64,000 nucleotides of DNA from contig PCBK01000098.1 of NCBI GenBank assembly GCA_002731275.1, positions 62,001-126,000 of the forward strand, given 5' to 3'. Positions 62,901-64,000 of this stretch are shown piece after piece. Source of the stretch: Deltaproteobacteria bacterium. Its GTDB lineage: Bacteria > Myxococcota_C > UBA6777. Under the pieces are notes generated by a model. That model was not told the DNA's origin. It saw nothing but the letters and a program-made list of their open reading frames with translations, and searched no databases. A program made the translations under genes and the position numbers. Position 1 is the first letter of the stretch. The number at the start of each line of letters is the position of its first letter.

Positions 62901-64000
62901 TTTGGCACTCTGCGTCGGAGTCCGCAACACACGCGCCACGGAGAGCTGTACAGCGCCCTTGAAGTCGGCAAGCATCACTCTCCTTACACTCTGCGTTTGT
63001 CCCGGCGATGCAAGAGGGGGAGGCGTTTGGATCGGGGTTGCGTGTGCACAGTCCGTCTTTTTTGCAGGCTTCACCGAGTGAACAGAGTACGCACGTCCCA
63101 TTTTGTAAGGCGCAACGTCCATCCTTTCTGCACCCCAAAGAGGACGAACAATCCGATGGCGCTTTGCTTACACAGGCACCATTCTCCAGGGTGCATCGTC
63201 CGTCTTGAAGGCATCCTTTGGATTGGTTGCACAAGACACATTGATCGTCTAATTGACCACATTTGTTGTTGCTTGTGCAGGCTTCCGAGCGAGCACAGTC
63301 ACTGTCACCTTGGACGACACAGGCAAACTGCCATATTTGATTGCGTTTTACGTGTTGTCGTGTACAGCGTCCTTCTTTTTGGCAGCCTTCGCTCTGTTGG
63401 CAGTGGTTGTCTACACCTGGAGCGCAGTAAATTTCGGGGACGACATTGCCGATGTAGCGTGTCGAACGAATACACCGTCCTTCTTTTGTGCAGGCTTCTG
63501 AGCCTTTGCAGTCAGCGTCTGATTGGATCTCACAGCCAGCGAGGCCATCCTGGCACTTGCCCTCTTTGGCACATTCGAGTGTCTTTTGACAGAGGTTGCA
63601 ACCAGCTCCCTGGCAACGAAGTTCCTGGAAAATACGTGTTTTTCCCTGTGTGTCAGAGATCGAGAGGGTGGCGTTTCTGTTCGATCTGTCGAGCTTCCAT
63701 GTCCCGCGAATGGTCGTATTGGGGAGCGTTGTGGGGAGGAGATTGGGCTTGCAAGGTGAGATTCTTCTCGTCTGTTTTCGTTCAGGTGTGAGTGTGAGTG
63801 TGTTGTCGACGACTGCGATCGTGCCTTTTTCGACGATGAAGACCCCTGCGGCTCCTGCACAGTCTGGATCATCTTGCTTGGTGAATTTGCTGTAAGTGTA
63901 CTTGCCGCCGAGGAAGAAACTAAACGCTTCCGTATCAGCTGCGACGAGCTTTGGTGGATCGCCTCGTCGCTCGAAGACCTGGATGGTTGGGATACGCCAT
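59971..64000 (-). CDS. Gene D: Cys-rich repeat protein, 5' end outside the window
   Basis: The frame is open from the stop at 59971 to the window edge, giving 1342 visible residues. There is no ATG between 63234 and the edge, and the TTG at 63234 is mid-repeat, so it is not a start. The first 120 or so visible residues are not Cys-repetitive: they have beta-like segments such as FFLGGKYTYSKF and TIRGTWKLDRSNRNATLSIS, suggesting a lipocalin-like domain. From about residue 128 to the end I count about 42 modules of some 27 residues, each with 4 Cys: SDADC..SEACTKEGRC........CV. Consecutive units differ mainly between the third and fourth Cys. The role is unknown. It overlaps gene C by 4 bp (GTGA), implying translational coupling, and is the most upstream gene of the cluster seen here. 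Confidence 0.85.
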   Translation of the reverse strand, partial: WRIPTIQVFERRGDPPKLVAADTEAFSFFLGGKYTYSKFTKQDDPDCAGAAGVFIVEKGTIAVVDNTLTLTPERKQTRRISPCKPNLLPTTLPNTTIRGTWKLDRSNRNATLSISDTQGKTRIFQELRCQGAGCNLCQKTLECAKEGKCQDGLAGCEIQSDADCKGSEACTKEGRCIRSTRYIGNVVPEIYCAPGVDNHCQQSEGCQKEGRCTRQHVKRNQIWQFACVVQGDSDCARSEACTSNNKCGQLDDQCVLCNQSKGCLQDGRCTLENGACVSKAPSDCSSSLGCRKDGRCALQNGTCVLCSLGEACKKDGLCTRNPDPNASPSCIAGTNAECKESDACRLQGRCTALRGACVADSDAECQNSEECTLLGQCTACTPERNCTISPFHCIATNCVGSQICNNKGQCGRSSKGVCVVCKDSLECSEQGLCYLSEDRTKCVAKDEKDCETSTECDNSGTCTLKKDILGEGTCVVGSDKDCFNKSVCKVKSRCTRSNATGECIIGGDEDCKTSEACSRDKRCVKQRVGEGCIPVPALCASSSLCKEEGLCQGNAQALRNCQATKPEDCLQSSLCKTQGRCTYQLSTHTCVFQDTDDCTKKSSLCQSEGRCTLSPVLGCIATSDEKCEASSGCTAGNKCGYKSGLSPVCTWCYLSDQCKQQGRCNVVNGKCVVLYDLDCRRSEGCQKEGRCHRVDNNCVVQSNEDCRKSTACTEEGRCVRSNNKCVAYGTIDCQNSTQCKQKGHCSLSTNGTCSLQSDQDCALTETCTKIGACLYQSTTKTCVQGSDAACAKSELCQTDGRCHWDTNSKRCVPKSNADCKQSTVCKTNAACSFDANNVRCAPLTNQDCIDSGLCQKEGRCEVVQLNTTTTCQPKTNTHCANSDVCKDEGLCEFVRLNATESRCGSFSDANCQRSTYCNEKGHCGAIRQGPRYARCGARGDTDCLNSKECKTLGLCAEKDGRCIATANGCLLSNLCTKEGRCGFATQSLSCIANTHANCEKSERCKKQGFCTRQNNACLRLSDSDCRRSEGCQSTGACSLVTTSQGSTCAPSSDADCRISQSCRVDGLCDFQAGTTNTNGRCVAKTDNSCQNAQVCISQGKCAADTKAFVCVVCGQGTSCTQSGKCTRSGRLCIPTTQKHCEDSQDCTAQGLCGLSNQRCIPRNDKDCENSPACTNEGKCKKLQSVCGPLTDDDCSKSAYCKAHGRCKRTIVEDPQGRQVFCAPGTDDHCKDATDCRALGNCVRRGNACQPGQQKDCDDSDLCGEKGACTRLTNSDGTAYCGPSDSRDCEKGRLCKEEAACSFFEGSCKLLSALDCKKCTSCIGDQRQTLQVNTQTGSLECVK

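Noticed and set aside
62679-63791. A 370-residue + strand frame rich in Cys and Arg
   Set aside because: It is antisense to gene D and mirrors its repeats. No signal, domain or ribosome-binding site supports it, and many similar shadows exist across the repeat genes.
33312-64000. Repetitive sequence resembling a CRISPR array or satellite
   Set aside because: The repeats are in-frame protein modules with variable DNA sequence. No short direct repeats with unique spacers and no cas genes were seen.

Overview
The window looks like chromosome of a Gram-negative bacterium of the old delta-proteobacterial assemblage, most likely Myxococcota or a Bradymonadales-like lineage. This is inferred from gene content, not from a marker-gene search. 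The signs are outer-membrane proteins (FadL-like, OmpA with calcium-binding repeats), lipoprotein signals, a type IV pilin-like gene, a long PAS/GGDEF/EAL protein, a PP2C phosphatase fused to a cyclic-nucleotide domain, and very large secreted Cys-rich proteins of a type common in myxobacteria. No transposase, integrase, phage gene, CRISPR array or rRNA was seen.

Region 1 (0.2-5.1 kb, + strand): a pilin-like gene 13 bp upstream of a secreted 1393-residue HEAT-repeat protein, closed by a clear intrinsic terminator. Region 2 (5.1-10 kb): housekeeping genes. A MoaD-MoaE fusion and coaX lie on the + strand. On the - strand are rpmG (L33, too short for most ORF cut-offs), rpe, tRNA-Pro(CGG), mnmG and rpmB (L28). 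The rpe stop codon lies inside the tRNA gene. Region 3 (10.2-31.2 kb): signalling, envelope and metabolism. It holds a PAS-GAF-GGDEF-EAL protein with a degenerate GGDEF site, a small secreted protein, a PP2C-cNMP phosphatase, an FAD oxidoreductase, a membrane alpha/beta-hydrolase-like protein with a Lys/Arg-rich repeat tail, a FadL-like porin with a small membrane partner, a TPR-like membrane protein, a SNF2 ATPase, a POT transporter, a lone AmrB/Memo protein and citrate synthase.

Region 4 (31.3-64 kb, all - strand) is the unusual part. Four giant Cys-rich exported proteins are encoded head to tail with 25-52 bp gaps or a 4-bp overlap, followed by an OmpA/TSP3 protein. In transcription order: gene D (over 1340 residues, 5' end outside the window) is built from about 42 four-Cys modules. 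Gene C (2213 residues) has eight or so of the same modules and then about 30 eight-Cys modules. Gene B (1349 residues) has eight Stig1-like Cys modules and two seven-bladed SBBP propellers. Gene A (5297 residues) begins with the same plan as B and continues to ten complete propellers, seven SBBP and three WD40, separated by Cys-rich modules. C, B and A have lipoprotein-like signal sequences. I read this as one operon for a surface-exposed, disulfide-rich assembly of unknown function.

Gene starts were re-chosen by ribosome-binding site and family length wherever the longest ORF looked wrong. Domain names rest on motif recognition, with no database search.
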